DNA of 64,000 bases, taken from the NCBI RefSeq assembly GCF_003014655.1, contig NZ_PYAT01000006.1:124001-188000 (forward strand), given 5' to 3'. Below, one piece after another: positions 35,929 through 44,714 of this stretch. A model generated the notes under the pieces. That model was given only the letters and a program-made list of their open reading frames with translations. It searched no databases and was not told where the DNA came from. The number at the start of each line of letters is the position of its first letter. Position 1 is the first letter of the stretch. The DNA comes from Planomicrobium soli. Its GTDB lineage: Bacteria; Bacillota; Bacilli; Bacillales_A; Planococcaceae. A program made the position numbers and the translations under genes.

Positions 35929-36889
35929 ATATGGAGCGATTGCTTTATTAGCTTTTATTATTTTGTATTTCAGCACAATCAGCAATGCATTCTTTACGTA
36001 TGGCAACTTTACAGATATTTTGCGGTCAATTTCCATCGTGACGCTATTGGCGCTTGGAGTGACATTTACACTGGTGGTAAATGGATTTGACTTATCGGTT
36101 GGTTCAACCATGTCATTGTCAACAGTTGTAACCGCATCATTAATGGTTTGGTATGAATTGCCGCTGTGGCTTGTTTTGATATTGCCTCTGCTTGTGGGCG
36201 TATTTGTCGGAGCTTTAAATAGCCTGTTGATTGTCGTTATCGGCATACCAGACTTGCTCGCGACACTTGGAATGATGTACATTGTCGCAGGTCTTCATCG
36301 AACCTATACAGAAGGCTACTCCATCTATAATAACATGCCGTTGACATCAGGCGGTACAGCACCTGGCCAGCTATCCGAAGCATTCCTTTGGATTGGGCAA
36401 GGAAAGATGCTCGGCTTGCCGGTACCGGTTTGGATTATGCTGGTCATGGTATTGGCGACCTATGTGATTTTGAATCATACGCGCTGGGGCCGTATTTTAC
36501 AAATGACCGGAGGCAACGCGGAGGCGGCGACTCTTTCCGGAGTCAACGTCAAGAAAGTGAAATTTGCGGCTTATGTGATTTCCGGTGTTTTCGCTTCAAT
36601 GGCCGGAATTTTGTTTACGGCACGTGTCGGCTCAGGGCAAATCGATGCAGGCGCTCCCCTTATGATGGAAGCTGTGGCTGCAGTTTTCGTTGGTTATTCC
36701 GTGCTTGGCGCAGGGAAGCCGAATGCGCTCGGCACCTTTTTTGGAGCAGCGGTTATCGGTATTCTGCTGAACGGCCTGACCATCCTGAACGTACCGTATT
36801 ATGCCTTTGACATTATCAAGGGCGGAGTGCTTGTGATTGCGCTTGCGGTAACCTATGTATATGCAAAACATAAGTTTGCGAGAACTTGA
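35870..36889 (+). CDS. sugar-type ABC permease (RbsC class)
   Basis: The 339-residue membrane protein has about ten hydrophobic segments and the family motifs NGFDLSVGSTMSLS, GIPDLLATLGMMY and GGNAEAATLSGVNVKKVKF, the last being the ATPase-contact loop. The start at ATG 35870 lies inside the ATPase gene in another frame (59-nt overlap), with AAGGA 10 nt upstream. The first helix begins near residue 20, so a much later start is unlikely; the nearest alternative is GTG 35879. It is the last gene of the operon. Only one permease gene exists, so a homodimer is expected. Confidence 0.88.
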   Translation: MQAVEKKSSAKENAIQFLFKYGAIALLAFIILYFSTISNAFFTYGNFTDILRSISIVTLLALGVTFTLVVNGFDLSVGSTMSLSTVVTASLMVWYELPLWLVLILPLLVGVFVGALNSLLIVVIGIPDLLATLGMMYIVAGLHRTYTEGYSIYNNMPLTSGGTAPGQLSEAFLWIGQGKMLGLPVPVWIMLVMVLATYVILNHTRWGRILQMTGGNAEAATLSGVNVKKVKFAAYVISGVFASMAGILFTARVGSGQIDAGAPLMMEAVAAVFVGYSVLGAGKPNALGTFFGAAVIGILLNGLTILNVPYYAFDIIKGGVLVIALAVTYVYAKHKFART

Positions 36890-36896
36890 ATTATTT

Positions 36897-36925
36897 AAAA
36901 GGCTCCTATCAAGGAGCCTTTTTAG
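36897..36925 (+). terminator. terminator of the mtnKA-transporter operon
   Basis: AAAAGGCTCC pairs with GGAGCCTTTT around TATCAA, followed by further T. Confidence 0.88.
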
Positions 36926-36927
36926 TT

Positions 36928-37058
36928 TGTTGAGAAATTCTCTTACGGAGTTGAACTAGCTAGCACTCTGGCTATTCTGCCAAATTGCTCCGCTTGCCCG
37001 CGGAACACATCCGCCTAGAGTGTAATGAACAACTAACCAACTTTCTCGACAGCCTTTT
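36928..37058. other. structured intergenic element of unknown nature
   Basis: Nested pairings can be drawn: TGTTGAGAAA (36928-36937) with TTTCTCGACA (37042-37051); AGTTG (36949-36953) with CAACT (37030-37034); CACTCT (36964-36969) with AGAGTG (37017-37022). The last encloses two hairpins, TGGC/GCCA (36969-36982) and TCCGC/GCGGA (36989-37004). CAGCC and seven T follow on the plus strand. It could be a small RNA with its own U-run or a small mobile palindromic repeat. It matches no riboswitch class I know. Confidence 0.5.
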
Positions 37059-37067
37059 TTTATATAC

Positions 37068-37607
37068 TTAAACCTTCTCCGCGATATAGCTGGATATGAC
37101 GATTCCGGTGGTTGTTGCTTTGCTTGCGCCTAAGGAAAATTGCTTTTGCGACTGCCCCAACTTGAAAAGCCGCTTGCCTTCGCCAAGTACAAGCGGGAAG
37201 ACCATCATATGCAGTTCATCAATCAAATCGTGCTCCAAAAGCATCTGTACTAACCGGGCGCTTCCATATACCAACATAGTATGATCGTTCTGTTTAAGCT
37301 TTTGCACTTCTTCTGAAAGATTTCCTTTAAGAAAAGTGGCGTTCCATTCAGATTTTTCAAGCGTTTGGGAGGCTACAAACTTTGGCAGGCTATTCATCCG
37401 TTCCGCAAATCCTTCTTCGTCTTGCATTTTCGGCCAAGCTTCTGCAAATTCTTCATAAGTGGTGCGTCCAAGAAGCAGGGAGTCGCTTGCGAAAAGAAGC
37501 GTATGTTGGAAATTAGCCACTTCTTCGTTCCAATACGGAGCAGTCCATGAAGGTTCCTCAATTACACCATCGAGCGTCACATACATCGATACAATGATTT
37601 TCCCCAT
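37068..37607 (-). CDS. RibD-C/dihydrofolate-reductase-like family protein
   Basis: The 179-residue protein, read from the ATG at 37607 (AGGAG 8 nt upstream), has the RibD C-terminal/DHFR-like fold. Landmarks are KIIVSMYVTLDGVIEEP at the start, LLLGRTTYEEFAEAWP, a GSARLVQMLLEHDLIDEL motif, and VFPLVLGEGKRLF. Such proteins (YyaP, YwjB types) bind NADPH and probably reduce pterin- or flavin-like compounds, but the substrate is not known. It is a single gene whose minus-strand 3' end abuts the structured element. Confidence 0.85.
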   Translation of the reverse strand: MGKIIVSMYVTLDGVIEEPSWTAPYWNEEVANFQHTLLFASDSLLLGRTTYEEFAEAWPKMQDEEGFAERMNSLPKFVASQTLEKSEWNATFLKGNLSEEVQKLKQNDHTMLVYGSARLVQMLLEHDLIDELHMMVFPLVLGEGKRLFKLGQSQKQFSLGASKATTTGIVISSYIAEKV

Positions 37608-37944
37608 ACTGTTCACTCCTTTTAATCAACTTACTTACTAATTCTGCATACGAAAAAAATAACCTTTGTTTATTGGATTAATTAATTTCTACTCCATAGA
37701 AATATTCCTCCACATAAATGAGAGCAGGTAATGGAAAGCGAATAACTTGAAAAATGCTGAACAATCTTGATAGGCGGTTATTTCAGTACACGTTGTTTTA
37801 CTTAGTTGGCAACAATAGGCTTAAAGGCAGAAGACAAGTTTTTGCAAACGTATTACCCTTAAAATAGGAAAAATTCTCTATACTTGAAGTTCTTAAGTTG
37901 TATAAAGTAAAATTAAAATATTAGGAATCAGGGAGGAAGATAAT
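37608..37944. other. 337-bp intergenic region between divergent genes
   Basis: The region is AT-rich. A weak sigma-A-like pair, TTGAAG (37884-37889) and TAAAAT (37908-37913), 18 nt apart, may serve the EAL gene. I see no riboswitch, repeat or credible ORF in the rest. Confidence 0.4.
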
Positions 37945-38949
37945 GTGGAATGCAATAGCTGCTCGGTTGCAAGCTTAAAATTTGAAATTCGGTTTGAAGG
38001 GGAAATGAATTTATCGTCTATGGAACAGATCGTTAGCCATCTGGAAAGGAGAGCGATAACGCTCAGCATAAAAGGGCCTGTCCTGCAGACGGATGAAAAA
38101 GGAGCCAAGGAATTTTTGGATTTCTGTAATCATTTTCTTGAAACGGATAAAGTAGCATTCCGGATCAACAGAGAAAAATGGCAGCCGATTTCTGAGCTGG
38201 AGAATGTTTTTAATATGGAATGGATTGATGATGTAATTTCAAACGAACGATTGATCTGCCATTATCAGCCGATTGTGACTGAAACAGAAGAGATTTTTGC
38301 CTATGAACTTCTTTCCCGATTCCACAATGAAGATGGTACGACAATTTATCCGAACGAAATTTTTCCGGCTGCCAGAAGCAGAGGGCGATTATATGCGCTT
38401 GATCGGGTCTGCCGGATGACGGCGGTCAGACATGCTGTAGCGTTAAAGAACAAAAAAGCGTTCATTAATTTTATTCCGACTTCCATTTATTCACCGGAAT
38501 TTTGCTTGCGCTCTACAACCAATCTTGCAAATCAATTGGGAGTAGATCCAAAACAGCTGGTTTTTGAAGTGGTCGAAACAGAAAAAGTGGATGACGTGGA
38601 CCATTTGAAAAGAATCCTTTCGTTCTATAAAGAAAAAGGATTTCAATACGCTTTGGATGACGTGGGGGAAGGCTACAGCACTATTGAACTGTTATCAGAT
38701 TTGCAGCCCCATTACATGAAGCTGGATATGCAGTTTGTCCAGGGGGTCGCAACCGATGTGTACAAACAAGAAGTAGCTATTAAATTTTTGGCGAAAGCGT
38801 TTGAGATCGGTTCTATTCCATTGGCAGAAGGGGTAGAAGAACAAGCGGATTTTGAGTGGCTGAAACAGCAAGGCTATAAATTGTTCCAAGGGTACCTGTT
38901 TGGCAAGCCGGCTGCAGCTCCTCTCAAAGAAAAGGAGTATCAAGTATAA
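37945..38949 (+). CDS. EAL-domain protein (c-di-GMP phosphodiesterase type)
   Basis: The 334-residue cytosolic protein has a ~85-residue N-terminal part of unknown fold and an EAL domain (~90-325). The signature reads YELLSR in place of EAL. Other catalytic positions seem kept: Asn in NFIPTS, Glu in FEVVETE, DD in LDDVGEGYS, Lys in MKLDM, Glu in AEGVE and Gln in FQGYLFGKP. Loop 6 departs from DFGTG. It may hydrolyse c-di-GMP or act as a sensor like YkuI. The GTG start has GGGAGG 8 nt upstream; the ATG two bases earlier is out of frame. Confidence 0.85.
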   Translation: MECNSCSVASLKFEIRFEGEMNLSSMEQIVSHLERRAITLSIKGPVLQTDEKGAKEFLDFCNHFLETDKVAFRINREKWQPISELENVFNMEWIDDVISNERLICHYQPIVTETEEIFAYELLSRFHNEDGTTIYPNEIFPAARSRGRLYALDRVCRMTAVRHAVALKNKKAFINFIPTSIYSPEFCLRSTTNLANQLGVDPKQLVFEVVETEKVDDVDHLKRILSFYKEKGFQYALDDVGEGYSTIELLSDLQPHYMKLDMQFVQGVATDVYKQEVAIKFLAKAFEIGSIPLAEGVEEQADFEWLKQQGYKLFQGYLFGKPAAAPLKEKEYQV

Positions 38950-38989
38950 AAAGCGGGAAATTGGTTGAAAAGCCGGTTTCCCGCTTTTT
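38948..38989 (+). terminator. terminator of the EAL gene
   Basis: AAAAAGCGGGAAA pairs perfectly with TTTCCCGCTTTTT, enclosing a small CCGG-containing loop. Confidence 0.88.
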
Positions 38990-39074
38990 CTTAGCGGAAA
39001 TTGACTGAGGCAAGGCGAAGGCATATGCTTAAGTTCAACTATTAGGCATCTTCTATACTTAAGGAGGAATAGCA

Positions 39075-40070
39075 GTGGACCAAATCAGATGGGGAATTTT
39101 AGGAACGGCAAATATCGCCCGGACAGAACTGATTCCAGCAATATTTCGCGCAAGCAACGCCACAGTAGGGGCAATAGCGAGCAGAAGCAGCAAAGTGTAT
39201 GAAGTGGCAAATGAATTGAACATTGAAAGTGCATATGAATCGTATGACGAGCTATTGGAAGATGAAGAAATTGACGCTGTCTACATTCCGCTGCCGAACC
39301 ACTTACATAAAGAATGGGTGTTTAAGGCGGCTCGAAAAGGCAAGCATATCTTATGCGAAAAGCCCGCCTCATTAACAGCTGAAGAAGCAGGAGAAATGGT
39401 GCAAGTCTGCAAAGACAACAATGTGAAATTCATGGAAGCCTTCATGTATCAATTCCATCCGCAGCACCAGCGCGTGCGAAACATCATTGATTCAGGGGAG
39501 ATCGGCGAAGTTATGCTGTTTAAGTCCAGCCATTCCTTTTATTTTGCAGAACGTACGGGTGATATCCGGATGATGAAAGATATGGGCGGCGGCAGCATTT
39601 ACGATGTGGGCTGTTATTCCATTCATGCTATCAGAAGTGTTTTGCGTACGGAACCGGTTGAAGTCCAGGCATATGCAGAAATGGATTCTGAAGCTCAAGT
39701 GGACTTGTCGGCATATAGTTTTTTAAAATTGGAAAATGGGGCGAAAGCGGTTCTTGACTGCAGTTTCGATATGGTAGATCGCAATGAATATGAAGTGGTG
39801 GGGACAAAAGGCTCCATCAAAGTGCCTTTTGCTTTTCGTCCAGACCACAACGGCGGACTGGGGCATGTAATTGTACAGACAGGAATGTTCAAAAGAGAAG
39901 AAAAAGTGTACGGAGATATTTATCGGATGGAAGTGGAGCACTTTTCTAAAGCTGTTCTGGAAAATTTGGATCCCATATATTCCGGTGCTTCCACCGTTCA
40001 AAACATGCGTGTGATTGACGCTTGCTATGAGTCGATCCGGACAGGGGAACGGGTAAAGGTAAAAGGGTAA
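39075..40070 (+). CDS. Gfo/Idh/MocA family NAD(P)-dependent oxidoreductase
   Basis: The 331-residue protein has an N-terminal Rossmann domain with WGILGTANIAR (nucleotide loop), the family signature CEKPASLT near residue 96 with its catalytic lysine, and a C-terminal alpha/beta substrate domain with GGGSIYDVGCYSIH. Members oxidise or reduce sugars, inositols or dihydrodiols; the substrate cannot be fixed here. The start is GTG behind AAGGAGGA. It is probably followed in the same unit by the flavin reductase-like gene, 92 nt downstream. Confidence 0.88.
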   Translation: MDQIRWGILGTANIARTELIPAIFRASNATVGAIASRSSKVYEVANELNIESAYESYDELLEDEEIDAVYIPLPNHLHKEWVFKAARKGKHILCEKPASLTAEEAGEMVQVCKDNNVKFMEAFMYQFHPQHQRVRNIIDSGEIGEVMLFKSSHSFYFAERTGDIRMMKDMGGGSIYDVGCYSIHAIRSVLRTEPVEVQAYAEMDSEAQVDLSAYSFLKLENGAKAVLDCSFDMVDRNEYEVVGTKGSIKVPFAFRPDHNGGLGHVIVQTGMFKREEKVYGDIYRMEVEHFSKAVLENLDPIYSGASTVQNMRVIDACYESIRTGERVKVKG

Positions 40071-40162
40071 TGTGGAAGTTCTGGTAAGCCCAGGGTCCTG
40101 TACAGGTATAAATAAAAGGTGCGTCCATAAGCAAGCAAACTGAATACCGAGGAGGAACAGGT

Positions 40163-40756
40163 GTGTTATCTTTTGATCCGAACGAACAGACAGAACGCGA
40201 AAATTACAAATTGCTGATTGGCAGTGTAATTCCAAGGCCAATCGCTTTTGTTACAAGCCAATCAATTGGCGGTACGCTGAATGCAGCGCCTTTCAGTTAT
40301 TTTAATGTAGTGTCATCAGACCCGCCATTGATTTCTGTTTCTATCCAAAGCAGGGCAGGCTCTCCAAAAGACACCGCACAAAATGCTGCCGATACAGGAG
40401 AGTTTGTCGTCCATATTGTCGACGAAACAAATGTAGAACAAGTTAATCGGACAGCGGCTTCTTTGCCGTCGGATAAAAGCGAACTGGACTTGACGGATTT
40501 TTCCTTGGCAGAAAGTGAGGTTATATCGGTTCCGGGGGTAAACGAAGCGAAAATCCGTTTTGAATGCCAACTGGAGCAAGTGGTGGAACTGGGCGGTACT
40601 CGCCTGCTGATTGGAAGAGTCGTCCGGTTTCATGTGGATGACTCGATTTACGAGAACGGGCGGATCCATCATGAACTCTTAAAGCCGGTAAGCCGTTTGG
40701 CAGGCACGAATTATGCGAAGCTAGGAGAAGTTTTTTCCATCGATCGGCCGAAATGA
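40163..40756 (+). CDS. flavin reductase-like FMN-binding protein
   Basis: The 197-residue protein has the flavin-reductase-like split-barrel pattern: YKLLIGSVIPRPIAFVTSQS at the N-terminus, NAAPFSYFNVVSSDPPLISVSI for FMN contacts, DTGEFVVHIV, and a late LLKPVSRLAGTNYAKLGE tail. Such proteins bind FMN and may reduce it with NAD(P)H or act as flavoredoxins. The start is GTG with GAGGAGGAA 6 nt upstream. A strong bidirectional terminator follows. Confidence 0.88.
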   Translation: MLSFDPNEQTERENYKLLIGSVIPRPIAFVTSQSIGGTLNAAPFSYFNVVSSDPPLISVSIQSRAGSPKDTAQNAADTGEFVVHIVDETNVEQVNRTAASLPSDKSELDLTDFSLAESEVISVPGVNEAKIRFECQLEQVVELGGTRLLIGRVVRFHVDDSIYENGRIHHELLKPVSRLAGTNYAKLGEVFSIDRPK

Positions 40757-40796
40757 AAATAACCGCTTGAGATTCGGAGTCTCAAGCGGTTATTTT
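40756..40796. terminator. bidirectional terminator
   Basis: AAAATAACCGCTTGAGA pairs perfectly with TCTCAAGCGGTTATTTT. It serves the flavin reductase-like gene (+) and the siderophore operon (-). Confidence 0.9.
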
Positions 40797-41802
40797 ATTT
40801 CTTCAGCAATAAATACATAAAGTAAGGCGCTCCGATCAAAGCTACCATGATGCCAGCGGGCAAACCGCTTGGTTCCAGCAGATTGCGGCCGACGGTGTCA
40901 GCAAATAACAGCAGCCAGCCGCCGATCAAGATAGCAAGCGGCAAAAACAGCTGATTACGTGGGCCAACAAGTGCTTTAGCGATGTGCGGAGCCATTAAAC
41001 CAACAAAGGCGATGCCTCCTGTGACCGAAACAGCGGAAGCAGCAAGAGCGACGGCCGTCACTAATAAGACCGATCGTTCTTTTTCAATGGACACTCCGAT
41101 ACCGATCGCGACAGGCTCACTCAAAGAAAGCATGTTCAAACGGTGAGCTTTGTATAGCGTAAACGGAATCAATAAAACGAGCCAAGGCAGGATTGCCCAG
41201 ATAAATGGCCAGTCTGCACCCCATATATTGCCGGCAAGCCAATTGGCGATAAAAGCTACTTTTTCTCTTTCGGCAGAAGAGATCAAGACAATCATGATGC
41301 CTGACAAGGCCATCGAGAATCCTATGCCAATCAAGACGAGGCGAACGGGCTGAAGCCCAGTCTGGCGATTATATGAAAACAAGTAAATGATCAGCGCGGT
41401 CAACAGCGCGCCCACAAATGCCACGACCGGCATCAAATAAACAAACGAGCCTGCTTGAACCGGCGCAAAAAGAAAGAATACGGCGATTGCTACACCTGCT
41501 CCTGAATTAATGCCGATAATTCCAGGGTCAGCTAAATCATTGCGGGTCACTCCTTGTAAAATTGCGCCGGATAGCGCAAGTGCCATACCTGCCAATAATG
41601 TAATGATGATCCTTGGAAGCCGGACTGAAAACAGAACAAAGTCTTCTTTGAATGTTCCTTCGCCTAGAAAAGCCGGCAACAGCCGATTGTATGAAAGCGA
41701 AGAAGTGCCTAACCCAAGGCTAGCAATGCCGGTAGCGGCGATCAAAGCAAGCAGGAGGAAAAAAAGTGTTTTTTGTTTTCTGAGCAAAGCAGGTTGAATC
41801 AT
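40795..41802 (-). CDS. iron-siderophore ABC permease (FecCD family), second subunit
   Basis: The 335-residue protein has about ten membrane helices and the FecCD landmarks RLPRIIITLLAGMALALSGAILQGVTRN, DPGIIGINSGAG, GGIAFVGLMAPHI and the closing GAPYFMYLL. It pairs with the permease encoded upstream to form a BtuC-like heterodimer. Its ATG overlaps the upstream stop by 4 nt and has AAGGAGG upstream. Last gene of the Fur-controlled operon. Confidence 0.93.
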   Translation of the reverse strand: MIQPALLRKQKTLFFLLLALIAATGIASLGLGTSSLSYNRLLPAFLGEGTFKEDFVLFSVRLPRIIITLLAGMALALSGAILQGVTRNDLADPGIIGINSGAGVAIAVFFLFAPVQAGSFVYLMPVVAFVGALLTALIIYLFSYNRQTGLQPVRLVLIGIGFSMALSGIMIVLISSAEREKVAFIANWLAGNIWGADWPFIWAILPWLVLLIPFTLYKAHRLNMLSLSEPVAIGIGVSIEKERSVLLVTAVALAASAVSVTGGIAFVGLMAPHIAKALVGPRNQLFLPLAILIGGWLLLFADTVGRNLLEPSGLPAGIMVALIGAPYFMYLLLKK

Positions 41803-42797
41803 GAGAAAGTCCTGCCTCCTTGACGAACAATTAATAAGAAAAAGGGCAAACCGAGCATGGCCACAATTGCGGCAACCGGTGTTTCAAAGGGAGCATTGAT
41901 CGTTCTTCCGAGCAAGTCAGCAACCAGCATAAACATTGCGCCAGCGATTGCAGACATTGGAAGAATCCGGCGATAATCCGTTCCGACAATCGAGCGGACA
42001 ACATGTGGTACCATCAAGCCAAGAAATGCCATATTGCCGGCTAAGGCAACTGCAGCACCGGCCAGAATTGTAATCGCCACGAACAGCAAAGCCTTGATTT
42101 GTGCTGTTTTTTGTCCCAATCCGATCGCGGCTTCTTCGTTCAAACTGAGAATGGTCAGCTGCCTGGATAACACAAGTGCTATAAAAAGGCCAAATACAAT
42201 AAACGGCACTACAATCTGCAACTGTCCCCAAGATGTGCCAATCAACCCTCCAGCTGTCCACATTGAAACATTTTTGGAGAGGTTGAAGTAAAGTCCGATT
42301 CCTTCTGCAAGAGCAGCTAAAAAAGCGGAAACTGCCGCCCCTGCCAATACGATGCGCAGGGGAGAAAATCCGCCGCGCTTCGCAGCACCGAGGCTGAAGA
42401 CCATGGCTGCGCCGAGCGCCGCCCCCAAAAAGCAAGCAATCATAATTCCGAAATAATTAGCAGAAGGGATAAAAGCCAGTGTCAGCGCCAGCCCGGCATT
42501 AGCGCCAGCGGTTAGTCCAAGAAGCCCCGGGTCAGCCAGAGGATTACGCGTCAATCCCTGCATCATTGCTCCGGACACCGCTAAAGCAGCGCCGACGACA
42601 ATCGCTGCCACCTCACGGGGAAGGCGGATCTCCCGGATAACAGCGATGCTATCGTTAGAAAGAGTGGAAAACAATGCCAGCCAAACGTCCTGTAAGCGGA
42701 TGTCCGCAGCTCCCCAAGCAAGGGAAATGGTGAACACCACAAAAAACGCGAAAACGCTTAATCCAAATTTAAGAAAGAATGGAGTTTTATTGGTCAC
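41799..42797 (-). CDS. iron-siderophore ABC permease (FecCD family), first subunit
   Basis: The 332-residue paralogue of the next gene shows RLPREVAAIVVGAALAVSGAMMQGLTRN, DPGLLGLTAGANAG, NMAFLGLMVPHVVR and the GLPFFLLIVR end. The start is a GTG with an unusually weak ribosome site, so translation may depend on coupling or read-in from the binding-protein gene 66 nt upstream. Forms the transmembrane pore with the second permease. Confidence 0.92.
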   Translation of the reverse strand: MTNKTPFFLKFGLSVFAFFVVFTISLAWGAADIRLQDVWLALFSTLSNDSIAVIREIRLPREVAAIVVGAALAVSGAMMQGLTRNPLADPGLLGLTAGANAGLALTLAFIPSANYFGIMIACFLGAALGAAMVFSLGAAKRGGFSPLRIVLAGAAVSAFLAALAEGIGLYFNLSKNVSMWTAGGLIGTSWGQLQIVVPFIVFGLFIALVLSRQLTILSLNEEAAIGLGQKTAQIKALLFVAITILAGAAVALAGNMAFLGLMVPHVVRSIVGTDYRRILPMSAIAGAMFMLVADLLGRTINAPFETPVAAIVAMLGLPFFLLIVRQGGRTFS

Positions 42798-42863
42798 TAA
42801 GCATCATCATTTCTATCTGAGAATTGAAAAGGAATCCGTCTAACAGGATTCCGCTTCATGAAT

Positions 42864-43790
42864 TTATTTTTTCAAAAAATTATTGGTGAAGAACTCTAAT
42901 TGGTATTCCAATGAAACGGGATCGTTGAAATAAAACTCTTTTGCATTCGCTTCAAACACATGTCCATTTTTAGCCGCTTTAGTATTTTTGTATAAATCGG
43001 TTTCCTGGAACGAATTGTCTTGTTCGCTGTCTTTGCTGAAAATCACGTAATCTCCCATATAGTCGGGGAGAACTTCCTGTGACAAAGCGTAATAGCCGTC
43101 TTTCAACGCCATTTCTTCAACCTTTTGAGGCATTTTTAATTTCATTTCCTGATAAAGGATCTCTGTTCCCCGTCCCCAGTTATCTCCGAATACGTAGATT
43201 TGCTTGTCGAAGTTTTCAATAACGGAAACAGTAGTGTCTTCTCCAATTTCAGCACGGATTTTGTCTCCAGCTTCTTGAGCGCGTTTTTGGAAATCTTCAA
43301 TCCAAGTCTGTGCTTCCTTTTCTTTGTTCAACAACTTGCCAATCTCTAAATGCTGGGACAAGTAATCTAATTTCCCATACGTAAACGTTACGGTAGGTGC
43401 AATTTCATTCAACTTGTCAATGTTGTTGATGGTCGATCCGCCAATGATCAAATCAGGTTCAAGCTCAATGATTTTTTCCAAGTCAGCATCTGTAACCTCT
43501 TCAACATTCGCCAACTCTTCCTTAAAGCGAGGGTTGTTTTTTGCCCAGGAGTCGACTCCGACTAATGGAACCTTAAGTGACAAAACATCCCCTGTGTAAC
43601 TCGACAACACAACAACGCGCTGTGGATCGGCTGGGACTTCAACTGGGCCGTTTTCAGACTCATATGTAATAGTATCGGATTTGGCCGGTGTATCTTCAGC
43701 CTGGGCCTCTGTTGCTTCTGGACTGTTGCTGCTGCAAGCTGTAAGCAGCAGGACGGCGAATAAAAGTAAAGGCAATAAGAATTTTTTCAT
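42864..43790 (-). CDS. iron-siderophore-binding lipoprotein
   Basis: The 308-residue protein has a lipoprotein signal (lipobox LTAC, Cys near 19), a Ser/Glu-rich linker and a family-8 (FepB/FhuD-like) binding fold: PQRVVVLSSYTGDVLSL, VEEVTDADLEKIIELEPDLIIGG and the central helix-spanning region. The GRGTEILYQEMKLKMP segment is seen in Bacillus carboxylate- and hydroxamate-siderophore receptors such as YfiY, so the exact siderophore is open. The gap to the ATPase gene is 5 nt. Confidence 0.88.
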   Translation of the reverse strand: MKKFLLPLLLFAVLLLTACSSNSPEATEAQAEDTPAKSDTITYESENGPVEVPADPQRVVVLSSYTGDVLSLKVPLVGVDSWAKNNPRFKEELANVEEVTDADLEKIIELEPDLIIGGSTINNIDKLNEIAPTVTFTYGKLDYLSQHLEIGKLLNKEKEAQTWIEDFQKRAQEAGDKIRAEIGEDTTVSVIENFDKQIYVFGDNWGRGTEILYQEMKLKMPQKVEEMALKDGYYALSQEVLPDYMGDYVIFSKDSEQDNSFQETDLYKNTKAAKNGHVFEANAKEFYFNDPVSLEYQLEFFTNNFLKK

Positions 43791-43795
43791 GTGAA

Positions 43796-44587
43796 TTAGG
43801 CTCCTTTGATTAAGTTATAAGTAATGCACATCGGTTTTTGTGTCCGTGGATCAAGGCCGATTTCGGCATCAATCCGGAATACTTTCTTCAATACCGGCTG
43901 AGTGATGACTTCGTGGCAAGTGCCTGCTTTGATGATGGCGCCATCTTTCATCGCGATGATATGGTCCGCGAATCGGGCAGCTTGGTTTAAGTCATGCAGC
44001 ACCATAATGATGGTCCGTTCTTGTTCTTTATTCAGTTTCTGCAAAAGTTCCAATATTTCCAGCTGGTGCGCCATATCCAAATATGTGGTCGGCTCATCCA
44101 GGAAAATCATATCGGTTTCTTGTGCTAAAGCCATGGCAATCCAAACACGCTGCCGCTGTCCGCCGGATAAAGCATCGACGGGATGGTATTTAAAAAATTG
44201 CGTACCTGTTACATCCAAAGCCCAATTAATGATGTCATGGTCCTTTTTGGTAAGGCGGCCAAATCCTTTTTGGTAAGGGAAACGGCCATAGGAAACCAGT
44301 TCACCAACAGTCAAACCATTGGCGCTTTCCGGTGTCTGAGGAAGAATAGCCATCTTTTTCGCGAGCGATTTCGTGCTTTCCTGGGCAATATTGCTGCCGT
44401 CCAAGACCACGGAACCGGACTGTTGGGAAATAATGCGCGTAATTGCCTTTAGAAGGGTAGACTTTCCACAGCCATTAGATCCGATAATAGTAGTGATTTT
44501 CTTATCCGGAATTTCAACGCTTAAATCTTTGACAATCAACCGATCGCCATAGCCGATATTCAACTCTTCGGTAAAGAGGCGTACCAT
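43796..44587 (-). CDS. iron-siderophore ABC ATPase (FecE/FhuC family)
   Basis: The chosen ATG at 44587 has AAGGAG 8 nt upstream; two TTG codons lie just before it. The 263-residue ATPase has Walker A GSNGCGKST, the Q-loop ILPQTPESANGLTV typical of FhuC, signature LSGGQRQR, Walker B MIFLDEPTTYLD and switch LHDLNQAAR. It is the first gene of the operon, and its promoter carries a Fur box. Having the ATPase first lets it serve other binding proteins too, as YusV does in B. subtilis. Confidence 0.93.
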   Translation of the reverse strand: MVRLFTEELNIGYGDRLIVKDLSVEIPDKKITTIIGSNGCGKSTLLKAITRIISQQSGSVVLDGSNIAQESTKSLAKKMAILPQTPESANGLTVGELVSYGRFPYQKGFGRLTKKDHDIINWALDVTGTQFFKYHPVDALSGGQRQRVWIAMALAQETDMIFLDEPTTYLDMAHQLEILELLQKLNKEQERTIIMVLHDLNQAARFADHIIAMKDGAIIKAGTCHEVITQPVLKKVFRIDAEIGLDPRTQKPMCITYNLIKGA

Positions 44588-44623
44588 CAACAAAACTCCT
44601 TTCTAAATTTATTTAAAGAATAA

Positions 44624-44652
44624 TTGATAATGATTATCATTTTCGATACAAT
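44624..44652 (+). promoter_or_regulatory. promoter of the ferredoxin-NADP reductase gene with Fur box 1
   Basis: TTGATA (44624-44629) and TACAAT (44647-44652) are 17 nt apart. TGATAATGATTATCA at 44625-44639 is a perfect 7-1-7 Fur box and covers the -35 and spacer. Confidence 0.85.
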
Positions 44653-44656
44653 CAAC

Positions 44657-44686
44657 ACTATAGATGATACTGATAATCATTGTCAA
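44657..44686 (-). promoter_or_regulatory. promoter of the siderophore operon with Fur box 2
   Basis: On the minus strand TTGACA (44681-44686) and TATAGT (44657-44662) are 18 nt apart. TGATAATCATTGTCA at 44671-44685 matches the 7-1-7 Fur box with one mismatch and covers the -35. Confidence 0.83.
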
Positions 44687-44714
44687 TAAGAATCGGTAAA
44701 GGAGTGCGATAAAA

